The notes: a model not told the origin generated them from the sequence alone. Positions 21,471 through 31,919 are shown, counted from the first letter of the stretch. The stretch is 64,000 nucleotides of DNA from Porphyra umbilicalis (GCA_002049455.2 KV918774.1:431823-495822), one strand, 5' to 3'. Program-made: numbers and translations.

Positions 21471-24030
21471 CCGTTCTCATCGTCGCGAAAATGTACCACG
21501 TACTGAGAACGTGCTTGGGGAGTTGGCCAGCAGTATTGCAGATTGATCTGAAACGGTCCCAAATGGGCCCCCAGTACGATATTTGCCGAGATTTGTGGCG
21601 TACTGGACCCCTGTTCTCCACAGTGTTCTTCCAAATGGGTAAGGTCCCATATTCGCATTTTAGATCCCCAGTACGATCTGACACTGCTCAAAGTCGTGTC
21701 TGGGAGCCATGCGCGCACCTTGCGCACACCCCAGTAGGCATTCTGGAGGCACCCAGAGGCACCCGGAGGCCCCCAGAGGCACCCTGCAGGAAGTCGTCTG
21801 GGATTTATCCAGGAGTTACGTGGTGCCCTCTTGCGGCGATTCGTGGCCGCGTGGCAAAACGACTACGCATCGCACGCGGGAGCTCTGTCGTATGGGGCAG
21901 CGGTGGCGCCACGTTATACCTCACGGATAGAGAACGTTGTGGTGAAGCGTACGTTTTACATTGCGCTCTCACGCCTCCCGGGGGAGAGAGACCTGGTGGG
22001 GCAGGGAAGCGGCCGTACGGGCCTGATACTCCCATCTGACTGCTCGCTCACCCCGCCCTGCCCCTCCCGCCCGTCTCGCCCACCCCGCCTCGCCCCTCCC
22101 GCCCAAGTCGGACACCTAAAGAAGTATACAAGACGACCACCGTAAGCAGGAGAAGCGCAAGAAAGAAAACAAACAGACAGACGACAGCACAAGCAAGAGT
22201 AAACAGCGAACACATCACAGCAAGTTAGACTTGGCCCCCACAGCGCAAAGAAACAGGTCTGTACGCCACCCTACTCCTGTGCCCGACCTGCGCAACGCGG
22301 CGGTAGTCGCGGCAGGCAGACGCCGATCAGGCATCGCGCGCTCCCGACGGATACAGCCGAAACAGCCCCGCCGTCGACGCTCTCCGCACTGGCGCCACCT
22401 CCCCCAGCTTCGACCACCACGTACCCTCCACCACTCGTCCAAGTCCGTGCGCGAGTCGCGCCGCCACCGCCTTTGCCACCATTCACAACACCGACATGGA
22501 TGCCCACAGCCCGGGACAGGAGAGGGGAAATCTGGGCAGCACGGGGCAGTACGGGGCAGTATGGGGCAGTACGGGGCAATACGGGGCAGTAAAGGGCAGA
22601 AGGGAAAAGTACGGGACAGCACCACAGAGAAAAAACGAGCACGTTTTCCAGACGAGGACGCAGAAAGACGTTCTACATGTAAAAAAGGCACGCACGCTCC
22701 AACTACACTCCAGGTCGTCTCCGTATGCACAGCAAGAGATCAAACGGGCGCTACGGTATACACAAAACGATAACATACGCGTGTGCAACGTTGAAAGTGA
22801 TGCTCCAGGGGCACTTCGTAGCGGGAGGGCGGGCTGATCCGGCCACCGTAGAGGTAGTGCGGGCCGATCTACGATCGCCAGACTTAGGTGCGCTCGGCCC
22901 ACAGGATGTGCTGCTGCCAGGCACCCACTCTGTGTGATAAAGGGCCGTGTGGGAAGGGTCAGCAGAACGCAGCCGTTGGGAGCGGGATAGACGGTGGGCG
23001 GGGGCGTGGAGGGGGGCGGGTGGGGGTCCCTGAGGGGCGCGTGATGAGGCAAGGTGGTACTGGTCACGAGACGACCACCTGCGTTACACGAACGGACCAT
23101 AGACCAATAAGAGGTGGTGGAAGGGATCCTCGTCCAAGCAACGCCCTCGTTTAAGATGTGCCTGGCCACGAAGGCCCCCTGCCAGACGTGCTGTCGGCTC
23201 CTCACCTGTGGTACGCTCGGCCAAGCGGTTTCTGTTCAGAGGTTGTTCGGCTCCCGTGGCACGAGCCAGAGGAACGCGGTTGTCAGAGGTGCAGCCCTGG
23301 CGTTCGTCTCCACCACACACACTGGACGATACCTAGGAGGCCTTCCTCGCCGCCGACGAGGCGCCCTCGCAGTACCAATCATTGCGCGTCAATAGATCTG
23401 GGCCTGCCACAGGCTGACCGAGATGAGCTATACTCAGGTGACTCCTGACTTGTGAGGGCCCTCACAGTGACCCAAAATGAGGATCACGGTGCCTGCGCGG
23501 GGCCGACTACGTTTCAGTGTTTGGCGGTGCGTGACATGGGCTGGGCGCGGCTTAGCGGTTGCGGGCCACAGGATCTGTGACCTCGTTGCGAGGTGTGACC
23601 AACCGGTCACACCGTCGAGGATCAATAAGGGCCACTTACGTTCTAGATAGTCGAGCCCCCCAGAATCCAGCGATCAGCGAACGCAGTTGATCTCTGACTA
23701 GTCCGCTGTTCGAGGCATTGAATCGTCCCAGGACCTACAATTGTCCCTGATGCCGAGCGACTTGTAGCCTGCTTTTTGGGAGGCTACATCGTGCAGTTTC
23801 CCTCCGCGGCGTCGTAGATTGATGAGGGCTCCGCTTGTAGCCCACGTTCCCTCGTGGCCAGCACAGGGCCGTCTGGGCCAGCAACAATTTCAGATCAGGA
23901 GTAAGAATTTCGGCCCGCAGCACGCCCGCAGCACGCGCAGCACGCCCAGCACACCCCCAGTAGAGTGGTACATTTTCGCGACGATGCTCATTTGGTGGTG
24001 CTCGTGAAGCACATGGACGTCAGAGCAAAC
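21471..24030. other. Balanced-GC region without recognisable genes
   Basis: A 21-bp sequence, ATCGTCGCGAAAATGTACCA plus C, at about 21478-21498 recurs inverted at about 23965-23988 with weaker similarity around it. This could be the ends of an old ~2.5-kb element. I found no transposase between them. Confidence 0.35.
22530..22600 (+). repeat. 10-bp minisatellite
   Basis: About six to seven units of CAGTACGGGG with single-base variants (CAGTATGGGG, CAATACGGGG). Confidence 0.85.
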
Positions 24031-24033
24031 CTA

Positions 24034-24660
24034 TGGCGCGTGTCCCAAAAATGAGACATCGCGGTTTTTTCTTTTTTTCTCGGCCGACTGGCCTTCTGCA
24101 ACGGTCCGATAATGTAATGTGACCCACTCGGTCCTACTGTGCTTCCAGAAAAGCCCCTGACAGTGTTAGCAGACGCAGCACATCCTGACGTGTCATGGGG
24201 GAAAGTGTCATTCATTGCAACTTCGACAGGTGACGATCACGCGGCCCAATCACATGCACAGATACTAGAGCAGGCATGTGCTGACAATTTGTGCACGAAG
24301 AAAAAGACACCACCTTGCCAATAAAAAAATGAAAAAGACCCCCATGTAGCCCCCTGTAAGGAAAAAACGAGTTGGGACACCCCTCATCGAAGCTCCAGTT
24401 AGCACATGAGCTTTGGCATTGAAAACCTTTAACCCAAAGAACCTGAAAAAGACTGACTCCAAGATGGCGCTATCTGAGAGGTCCACAGAACAGGGCCCAC
24501 AGGCGGGTATTAAGGAGTTGTCAGCCAAGCACGCGTCGGGAGAGGCTCTTTCCATGGAGGCCAGTCGAAAAATTTCTCGCACCCCACGCCGCCTGCCCCC
24601 GTGCAGTGATGTGTCAGTCCTTCAGAAAACGCGCATGTCTCATTTTTGGGACACTTACCA
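24034..24660. mobile_element. 627-bp non-autonomous DNA transposon, copy 1 (TA target duplication)
   Basis: Flanked by TA at 24032-24033 and 24661-24662. Terminal inverted repeats of ~27 bp begin TGG(C/T)GCGTGTCCCAAAAATG at the left; the right end is the complement with a few changes (TTTTTGGGACACTTACCA). An inverted copy is at 54483-55110 with nearly the same length and full-length similarity. No transposase is encoded. The TA duplication suggests mobilisation by a Tc1/mariner or pogo-type enzyme. Confidence 0.88.
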
Positions 24661-24686
24661 TAGCAATGTCAAAAGACTATCCTTAA

Positions 24687-24924
24687 AATTCCCAGGCCTT
24701 TAGGACAGGGTGCTCTCAAAGTGTAGTGATGCACACGTATACTTAAATCACGGAACTTGCTCTCTGTTTCAGAGGTGGCAGTCTGCATTCGTGTCCTGAG
24801 GGATTTGAGGGCGTGTCAGCGTTGGACGGGTCGCGATGCTAAAGCGAATAGAGTTACGCGGCTGAGAAGGACTGTCCTGCCACAAGGGTCACAGGGCCCG
24901 GACGGCGCCTGCCCCCCTACCCCC
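24687..24924 (+). repeat. Dispersed repeat family R, copy A, first piece
   Basis: Starts near AATTCCCAGGCCTTTAGGAC and continues GGGTGCTCTCAAAGTGTAGT, as in copies B and D. The copy is interrupted by the element at 24925-25741, resumes at 25742-25773, is cut again by the copia element and resumes at 30850-31243. Confidence 0.75.
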
Positions 24925-25741
24925 CACGCCTAGTTAAGGTGGCTCTTTTGGATTTGAAAAGCAAGATGCCATGACAGAAGTTGCCTGAAAGCGCCGCGAT
25001 TCTGGTGTGGCCTCCAGTGGCTCTGGTCGACACTCTCGTGTCGGAGCGGCGATTTGGCAGCCCATCTTGCTCGCCACCACGTCCGCCCGTCGCCGGATCA
25101 TCCCGCACCGTGCTCTTGATCGCTGTGCCGCCATCCTGCGGCCTCTCCTTTCGCCCATTTTGTTTCCAAGCACCTTGGGGGCCGGCCCTGGACTTCAATA
25201 ACTATATGGTAAAGGAGGATCTGCATACAACCATGATGTGCGGTCAGCAGGACCGGACAACACCAGCTCTGCCGTCAACGGAGGCAGTCCAATTACTCTG
25301 GGTTCTTTTGTTGATAGTCTTGGGTAGACCGTATGTTTTTGGCATCATCGTGATCAGCGCTCTGAGTTGAACCCAATGGTATGAAGAGAACCCACCCGAC
25401 CGCTATCGGCTCAGGCAGCAAACTGCATCTTCTTTGAACTGGGCTCGTCGGATGTCATCTCTTTCGCATGAGAGCCGAAGACAGATCAGAGACCGGCCTT
25501 CACTGGGAGTCGACTCAAGGGCATCTCGCCTGTTCAGTAGGTGTTATGCGCTGATTGGCCCACATCCACTTCCGCAGGAAAAACTGAGGACGTGGAAGCA
25601 GTAAGTGCGTTTTTTTCGAACCCCACTGCCGGCCACCGCAACCGCCAATAGAAAGCCGAAATTGTTGGACCAATCCAATCAGGTGGCTGCCTGGGCCGTG
25701 AAATCCAAAAGAGCCGCTGGAGGCGGTCTTAACTAGGCGTG
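24925..25741. mobile_element. 817-bp inverted-repeat element inside repeat R
   Basis: Ends are CACGCCTAGTTAAG (24925-24938) and its complement CTTAACTAGGCGTG (25728-25741). A second shared block, GGCTCTTTTGGATTT, lies just inside each end with a ~9-bp offset. It interrupts repeat R, whose intact copy C reads through the site. The target duplication lies in a C run and cannot be defined. No transposase gene seen, so it is non-autonomous. Confidence 0.65.
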
Positions 25742-25773
25742 CCCCCCACACCGCTCCGAGTTGCGCGCGGCGA
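25742..25773 (+). repeat. Dispersed repeat family R, copy A, second piece
   Basis: CCCCCACACCGCTCCGAGTT followed by GCGCGCGGCGA matches copy C near 59190-59226. The last five bases (GGCGA, 25769-25773) are the copia target duplication. Confidence 0.7.
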
Positions 25774-26680
25774 TGTTGGATCCCTGAGAGAGGTAGCCAC
25801 CGCGCGCACACCGTCGCAACGACATACGTCCGCCCCCGCTCGTCAGCTGGTCGGAGTGGGAAGCCAAAGTCTCTACCGAGCGTTTTGGGCTACCTCGCCC
25901 CTCCTTACGCCCCTCTTATACCGGCGCTGCTCGCACCTGCCCCCAGCGCGCCAGCCCCCGCCGGCGCACACAGCTCCCCGTCTGGGCACCCCCGTGCCCC
26001 CGCACGCTCTCCCCACGTGCTCCCCCGCGCTCCCGTGCCTGGTCCGACGCACGCACTCCCCGCGTGCTCCCCCCCCGCGCCGTCGCACCCGAGCCGGCTC
26101 ATCCCGTGCCTGCGTGCCCGTGCGCCACGTAGTGCCGATATGGCGGTAGCCGCCAGGCGGCTTCCCCCCCCAGTGGCTCAAATCCGTCCCTGGTCGTGTC
26201 GTGTCAGCCAGCCAATGAATCGCCGGGATCCCATTTCTTGGACCATCCGTGACCAATCAATTGGCTTGCCCCCGTAAGCCACGATTGCCGGGGCAGAGGC
26301 GAACCCACTGGGGCATGCCCCAAAGGGGCAAAGCGTGACGCCAGACCGCGCACAAAGGGGCAAGGCGTGACGCCAGACCGCGCTCCGCCTCCCCCGCCGC
26401 GCCGCATCGCGGCGCGATTGTCTCCGCGCCTCCTCGCGGCGCGTCCCTTTGGCCGCACCCGCCGCGCCCCCGCGCGCCGCAGCCCCAGCCGCGTCCCCAC
26501 GCGGCCTCCCCCCGCGTGCCACTGCATTGCTCATGCAGTTTCACGCGGGGCTCCGCCGCACCTAAGCCGAAGCGGCAGTCGTGGCGGGCATAGAAGCCCC
26601 TACGTCAGGTGTGGCCGGCCGCGGGCCGGGCGCCCCGTCCCCGCCTTGCGTGCGGCCGCCGTCCGGCGGTGGCGCCAAGA
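25774..26680 (-). repeat. Copia 3' LTR
   Basis: Begins TGTTGGATCCCTGAGAGAGG on the plus strand. Matches 29936-30844 almost throughout. Its inner end reads GCCAAGA where the other LTR has GCCAACA. The last ~39 codons of pol lie inside it. Confidence 0.93.
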
Positions 26681-29069
26681 CTCTCACCAGAGCAGTGCCG
26701 GCTTCCCCGTCCGTCATCCCCAGTGCCGTCCGGCACTTCTTGAATGCCGCCGTCGGCAGGTACTTGGTCAGGCAGTCCGCCACCATGTCCGCCGTCCCGA
26801 CGGCCTCGACCTCAAGGGCCCCCCCGTCCACGCACTCGCGCACGAAGTTGTGCGCGACTTCAATGTGCCTGGTGCGGTTAGAGCTCGTCGGGTTGCACAT
26901 GAGCGCGATAGCCCCCTGGCTGTCGCAAAGCATGACGACGGGCTCGTCGTCCCCGCCCAGCTCACGCACCAGCCGCTGCAGCCAGATGGCCTCCTTAGCG
27001 GCCATCGCTGCCGCCACGTACTCTGCCTCCGTCGCGAAGGCAGCCACCGTCGTCTGGATCTTGCTCCCCCAGGAGATGGCTCCACCCCCCCAGAGGAAAG
27101 CTTGCCCCGTAGTCGAGCGCCGCGTGTCGATGTTGCCGGCGTAGTCGGCGTCGCTGTACCCGACCAGCGGGCGCTTGGTGCCATAGGTGATACGCCAGTC
27201 GCGCGTACCTTTGAGGTAGCGCATGACGGCCTTGGCCGCCGCCCAGTGCGCCTGGGTCGGCGCGCTTACGTTGCGGGACAGCTTGCCCACAGCAAAGCTG
27301 ATGTCCGGCTGCGTGCACGTCGCCAGGTACAGAAGTGAGCCCACCGCCTCTTGGTACTTGGTGGCCATCGACGGCTCTAGCAGGGTCCCCTCCCGCTGCA
27401 TCACCACACCTGCCCCCATCGGCAGGCGCACCGGGTTGCTATCCGCCAAGCCAAACCGCTCCAGGATGATCGTGACGTACTGCCGCTGCCCAAGGGACAG
27501 CAGCCCCTTCTCCCGGTTGTGCCATATGTGCATGCAGAGGAAATACGTCGGCACGCCCATGTCGCGCACAGTGAAGGTCCCGGTCAACACGTGCTTACAC
27601 ATGTCGACCGCCTTGTCCGAGGCGCCGGCCACCAGCAGGTCGTCCACGGACACGAGGACAAAGACCAAAATCCCCGCAAAGGTCCCAAAGAACATACACG
27701 GTTCAGCCTCAGTGGCCCGCATCCCAGCCGACCGCAACACCGAGGTCAGCTTTTTGTACCATGCGCGCGACGCCTGCTTGAGGCCGTACAGCGCCTTGAG
27801 TAGGCGGCACACCCGGCCACGCCCGCCGCGCTCGTACCCCGTCGGCTCGCGGTCGTACACATCCTCCTCCACGACGCCGTTGAGGAAAGCAGTCTCCCTA
27901 TCCAGCTGGCACAGCGCCCACCCGTTGCCGGCCGCCGCGGCCAGCACCGCCCGCAAGGTGGCGTGGGGCGCGACAGGCGCACGTACCTCGCTGTAGTCGA
28001 CGAGGTAGACCTGCGTGTCGCCCCGTGCGACGTAGCGCGCCTTGTGGCGACTCACGGCGCCGTCGGCGCCGCGCTTCCGCTCACACAACATCTGTGTGCC
28101 CGTGAACTTGGCCCTTGGCGGCAGGTCCACTAGCTCCGAGGTGCCATTCCGCCACAGGGAGTCGACCTCCGCCTTTACGGCCATGTTGAACTGCACCCAG
28201 TCCGGCTCCCGCCGGGCCTGGTGGATGAGCATCTTGTCGGGATTAACCGACACCGCCGCGTACGCCTCTCCCGCGCTGACAGCCATGTCGGCGCGGGCTG
28301 TTGGCGTCGAGCGCACCCGCAGAGACCACACACTGCTTCGGGAGGGAAGTGGCCCCCCCGGCTCCGCGCCGCCCGTGGGCGCGTCCGTCCCTTCGCTACC
28401 GGCCGAGTGCTCGGCGGAATCCGGCCCGCCGTCTGACTCGGGCTCGTCGCTCCCGCTCGGCTGTTGGCACAGCCGCCGCGCAGCGTCCACGGCGCCCTCA
28501 ATCGCGTTTGAGGCAATGGGGTCGACGGGGTTGACAGTGCTTGCCTCGGCGCCCGTCTGGGTCGCCGAGCGCCGCCCGTCGTCCGCCCCGTCCTCCGCCC
28601 CAAGGTCCGCGTCCTCCACCCCGGATAGACCGTCCATGCCCTTGGAGCCGGCCATTCCCTGAATCACGGCCGTCCCCATCTTGGTCGCCATTCGCTTACC
28701 ACCGTCGGCGAGCGCAACGTGCACGGGGTCACAAGGCCCCAGGTTTTTCAGCACAGTGTCCTCGCCCGTCGTATGGTGCGAGGCACCGCTGTCGACAATC
28801 CAGCGACGCGCGCCGCCAAAGTCCCCAGGTCCCCCGTCAGCACGGAAAGCTGACGTGGCGACGGCCTCCGTGGCTGGACTGGGCACAGCCATTTCCCCCG
28901 CATCCGCAGGAAGAGCACAAGCGAGCATAGCGACAGCGCGCTTCTCGCCATTGTGCTTACGCCCCTTGTCCCACTCGGGGCAGTTGCGCTTGATGTGCCC
29001 CGGCTTGTTGCACTTGAAGCACAAGCGCTCCTGGGAGCCCCAGCGCCCCCCACCGTCCGTCGCCGCCAT
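26562..29069 (-). CDS. Copia pol: zinc knuckle, aspartic protease, RT, RNase H; integrase deleted
   Basis: The ATG at 29069 leads into a CCHC knuckle (CFKCNKPGHIKRNC) and the protease site WIVDSGASHHTT. About 40 residues later the sequence passes directly into a Ser/Glu/Gly-rich linker and then the RVT_2 reverse transcriptase (HKARYVARGD, QLDRETAFLNG, LKALYGLKQASRAWYKK, VSVDDLLVAG). RNase H follows (GYSDADYAGNIDTRRSTTGQ, ATEAEYVA, HIEVAHNFVRE). The zinc-binding H2C2 and D-D-E core of integrase, normally between protease and RT, is missing without loss of frame; 835 codons is several hundred short of a usual copia pol. The end lies inside the 3' LTR. This could be a trans-mobilised element. 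Confidence 0.88.
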   Translation of the reverse strand: MAATDGGGRWGSQERLCFKCNKPGHIKRNCPEWDKGRKHNGEKRAVAMLACALPADAGEMAVPSPATEAVATSAFRADGGPGDFGGARRWIVDSGASHHTTGEDTVLKNLGPCDPVHVALADGGKRMATKMGTAVIQGMAGSKGMDGLSGVEDADLGAEDGADDGRRSATQTGAEASTVNPVDPIASNAIEGAVDAARRLCQQPSGSDEPESDGGPDSAEHSAGSEGTDAPTGGAEPGGPLPSRSSVWSLRVRSTPTARADMAVSAGEAYAAVSVNPDKMLIHQARREPDWVQFNMAVKAEVDSLWRNGTSELVDLPPRAKFTGTQMLCERKRGADGAVSRHKARYVARGDTQVYLVDYSEVRAPVAPHATLRAVLAAAAGNGWALCQLDRETAFLNGVVEEDVYDREPTGYERGGRGRVCRLLKALYGLKQASRAWYKKLTSVLRSAGMRATEAEPCMFFGTFAGILVFVLVSVDDLLVAGASDKAVDMCKHVLTGTFTVRDMGVPTYFLCMHIWHNREKGLLSLGQRQYVTIILERFGLADSNPVRLPMGAGVVMQREGTLLEPSMATKYQEAVGSLLYLATCTQPDISFAVGKLSRNVSAPTQAHWAAAKAVMRYLKGTRDWRITYGTKRPLVGYSDADYAGNIDTRRSTTGQAFLWGGGAISWGSKIQTTVAAFATEAEYVAAAMAAKEAIWLQRLVRELGGDDEPVVMLCDSQGAIALMCNPTSSNRTRHIEVAHNFVRECVDGGALEVEAVGTADMVADCLTKYLPTAAFKKCRTALGMTDGEAGTALVRVLAPPPDGGRTQGGDGAPGPRPATPDVGASMPATTAASA

Positions 29070-29108
29070 GGCCGCGCCAGACGTCTCCTTGCGTGTGCCG
29101 GCCTCAAG

Positions 29109-29698
29109 TCACATCTCCGACTCGGCCGTAAGCAGTTCCTCCAACGCGAGCGCGACCGTCATGGCGCGCTGCGACGCGATGATCGTCCCTCGCAGCTTGA
29201 GTTTGGGCCCCAGCCCGTGCAGCAGCGCGGTCAGGTGCTGGCGGTCCGCGACCTCGACTCCCAGCACTCCCAGCTCCCAAACGATCAGCTTGCTGCGGTT
29301 GAAGTATTGGACCACGTTCTCGTTCCCCTTCATCCGCACTTGCTTCAGCTCCGTCCGCAAGATCATCTCCCGCGCGGGCCCCTGCGAGCGGAACTCCGCC
29401 GCCAGCGACTCCCACCGCTCGCGCGCCGTCTTGCAGCCGTGGAGCGAGGCGTAATGATGCTGCCGGACAATGAGAGAAATCAAGGACCGGGCCATCTCCT
29501 CCTTGTGCAAGGCCGCCTCGACCGTGCTGGCCGGGGTGCCCCCCCCGTCGGCCGTTGCCGACAACGAGCTCGCGCCGCTTTCAAGCGGGTTGAAGGCGCT
29601 CCAGTACCGCTTGTACCTCATGACGTTCTCCATCTCCGTAGCCCAGGAGAGGTGTCAACGTCGAGCTTGGGTACCCGGGGAACCCCATCCCCGCCCAT
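29109..29698 (-). pseudogene. Copia gag (UBN2-type capsid), frameshifted at its start and stopped before pol
   Basis: The body carries capsid-type helices (SWATEMENVMRYKRYW, KTARERWESLAAEF, LKQVRMKGNENVVQYFNR, LTALLHGLGPKLKLRG). The natural start seems to be the ATG at 29698 (MGGDGVPRVPKLDV); a one-base shift near 29655 separates it from the body, whose first own ATG is at 29633. The frame stops at TGA 29109, then continues open and in frame into pol at 29069. The stop is therefore either a point mutation in a gag-pol fusion or a readthrough site. Gag would coat the element RNA in the cytoplasm. Confidence 0.75.
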
Positions 29699-29920
29699 AT
29701 TGCCGCCCGGTTTGTCTTGTCCACCGAGCGCCGCGACTTGACCGCCGCGTCCTTGTCGCCCGAATAGAAGACGCCCCCCCCCGAGCCCCGCAGCTTGACA
29801 GCCGCGCACGCGCCTCACGAGGAGATGCGCTCCCCGCGCGCCCAGCGACCTGACCGCCGCGTCTCCCCCCCCCGGAAGCGCCCAGCCCCAAAAAAACACC
29901 CGTAAAGACCACCACAGGAA
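29699..29920 (-). other. Copia 5' leader between PBS and gag
   Basis: About 220 bp without a supported gene, GC-rich. Confidence 0.5.
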
Positions 29921-29935
29921 CCTGGGCCCATAACC
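29921..29935 (-). promoter_or_regulatory. Copia primer-binding site matching the initiator tRNA-Met anticodon arm
   Basis: The plus-strand sequence CCTGGGCCCATAACC touches the LTR. It is nearly identical to the anticodon stem-loop of eukaryotic initiator tRNA-Met (CTGGGCCCATAACCCAG), including the CAT anticodon. The element RNA (minus strand) is therefore complementary to the inside of that tRNA and not to its 3' end. Confidence 0.8.
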
Positions 29936-30844
29936 TGTTGGATGCCTGAGAGAAGTAGCCACCGCGCGCACACCGTCGCAACGACATACGTCCGCCCCCG
30001 CTCGTCAGCTGGTCGGAGTGGGAAGCCAAAGTCTCTACCGAGCGTTTTGGGCTACCTCGCCCCTCCTTACGCCCCTCTTATACCGGCGCTGCTTGCACCT
30101 GCCCCCAGCGCGCCAGCCCCCGCCGGCGCACACAGCTCCCCGTCTGGGCACCCCCGTGCCCCCGCACGCTCTCCCCACGTGCTCCCCCGCGCTCCCGTGC
30201 CTGGTCCGACGCACGCACTCCCCGCGTGCTCCCCCCCCCGCGCCGTCGCACCCGAGCCGGCTCATCCCGTGCCTGCGTGCCCGTGCGCCACGTAGTGCCG
30301 ATATGGCGGTAGCCGCCAGGCGGCTTCCCCCCCCAGTGGCTCAAATCCGTCCCTGGTCGTGTCGTGTCAGCCAGCCAATGAATCGCCGGGATCCCATTTC
30401 TTGGACCATCCGTGACCAATCAATTGGCTTGCCCCCGTAAGCCACGATTGCCGGGGCAGAGGCGAACCCACTGGGGCATGCCCCAAAGGGGCAAAGCGTG
30501 ACGCCAGACCGCGCACAAAGGGGCAAGGCGTGACGCCAGACCGCGCTCCGCCTCCCCCGCCGCGCCGCATCGCGGCGCGATTGTCTCCGCGCCTCCTCGC
30601 GGCGCGTCCCTTTGGCCGCACCCGCCGCGCCCCCGCGCGCCGCAGCCCCAGCCGCGTCCCCACGCGGCCTCCCCCCCGCGTGCCACTGCATTGCTCATGC
30701 AGTTTCACGCGGGGCTCCGCCGCACCTAAGCCGAAGCGGCAGTCGTGGCGGGCATAGAAGCCCCTACGTCAGGTGTGGCCGGCCGCGGGCCGGGCGCCCC
30801 GTCCCCGCCTTGCGTGCGGCCGCCGTCCGGCGGTGGCGCCAACA
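29936..30844 (-). repeat. Copia 5' LTR
   Basis: Begins TGTTGGATGCCTGAGAGAAG on the plus strand and ends GCGCCAACA. The GGCGA duplication follows at 30845-30849. Confidence 0.93.
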
Positions 30845-30849
30845 GGCGA

Positions 30850-31243
30850 CCGCGCGCAGTGACTTCGTGGGTTAAACGAGCCCATGATGACCCGCGGGTG
30901 ACCGTGCCTGCGCGTCGGTTTTTATTGCGGCGGCTTGTCCACGGTTTATGAAGCGATCGAGCGGTGCTGTTAGAGGCGCCCCGTCGCGTGCGGTCAGACC
31001 CACGCGCCCGCCCGTGCGCCGTGTCGGCCTCCGTGCCCACCGTGCGCAGGTGAGCTGCGCGGCGGAGTGATGACCCCTCCTGTGGGCGTCGCGCGACGCC
31101 GGCGGGCTCCCGCCGCTGCGGTGGCGGCGGCGGCACCCCTTTCCCCGCCTCACGCGCCCCCCGCCACGGCAACGTGGCTGTACGTGCCCCCGTGCGCGCT
31201 CGCGGCTATGGAGCAGGCCGGCGTGCCCTGTGTCGATGCGCAA
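30850..31243 (+). repeat. Dispersed repeat family R, copy A, third piece
   Basis: Continues repeat R from the copia insertion site (CCGCGCGCAGTGACTTC ... GCGTCGCGCGACGCCGGCGG ... GAGCAGGCCGGCGTGCCC). It breaks off near 31243, before the family's usual end. Confidence 0.75.
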
Positions 31244-31271
31244 TCGAGTTACTCCCGACAGGACTACGTTT

Positions 31272-31919
31272 TCATCGATAGTCCTCTTTGTTGGTGGGCG
31301 GTTTGTGGCCCATCCCTTGGAGTACAGTCTTTCTCCAATGCTGTCCACTTCCTATGGCGATCGTACGACTAGAAAGTAGCCAACATTTTTCGTGCAGAAG
31401 ACGATGATCAGGAGCCACGATCGCCGTTGATTGTACCGTAAAGAACGGTCGACCCAGTTCGTTGCTATCCCCCCCTGGACAAGAACGGAAGCGACAAGAA
31501 TGGAGAAAGACTGTAAACCGTCCGAAAAATCTCGGAGCCTCCAGCGAGGCGTGATCCGCGAGATCCGCTGCAGATTGCGGTCGACAGGCCGACAAAAGGC
31601 AGCGATCGACTGACTCAAAAGCAGACACGAAGCACAAGTATGGCAAAAAGTGGGAGATCGTCGTCGTAAACGTCGATTGAGTGATATCAAGGGTGTCGGA
31701 TGTTCGGAACACTTCCTGCATGTTTTCTTTCCACATCAACCGCCATGATTCACTGTGAGCAAGACACATGACAAAAAAACCCATGAGGAGCTCTTCAAGT
31801 GCCTCGCAGGTACCGTATGCTCTGTTGTACTCCTTCACGTGTGCTTTATAGCGCGAGGATGTCGCCCCGCCAAGTCCTGTCGGTGCCGAATCGTCGATAC
31901 TCTGGAACGACAAGTGCAC
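31272..31919 (-). CDS. Hypothetical protein, 215 codons, unlike host codon use
   Basis: Open frame beginning MHLSFQSIDDSAPTGLGGAT with helical-looking segments (EALEELLMGFFVMCLAHSES). GC content and codon use are much lower than in the host genes. It lies between repeat R and the X/pogo nest. I do not recognise a family. It may be part of an old mobile element or no gene at all. Confidence 0.25.
   Translation of the reverse strand: MHLSFQSIDDSAPTGLGGATSSRYKAHVKEYNRAYGTCEALEELLMGFFVMCLAHSESWRLMWKENMQEVFRTSDTLDITQSTFTTTISHFLPYLCFVSAFESVDRCLLSACRPQSAADLADHASLEAPRFFGRFTVFLHSCRFRSCPGGDSNELGRPFFTVQSTAIVAPDHRLLHEKCWLLSSRTIAIGSGQHWRKTVLQGMGHKPPTNKEDYR

Larger units (their letters stand above)
25774..30844 (-). 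mobile_element. Ty1/copia LTR retrotransposon, 5.07 kb, integrase-less
   Basis: LTRs of ~0.9 kb at both ends (25774-26680 and 29936-30844), target duplication GGCGA at 25769-25773 and 30845-30849, minus-strand gag and pol. The LTRs differ at only a few positions, so the insertion is young. Pol has protease, RT and RNase H in copia order but the integrase is absent. The element is non-autonomous even before counting its stop and frameshift. Confidence 0.92.

Noticed and set aside
20598-21727. Minus-strand open frames next to the Hint gene
   Set aside because: Low-complexity Arg/Pro/Ala sequence without domains; the frame overlaps the Hint coding region antisense.
29109-29111. Programmed readthrough at the copia gag stop
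   Set aside because: Possible, but the same gag also has a frameshift near 29655, so simple decay explains the stop better.
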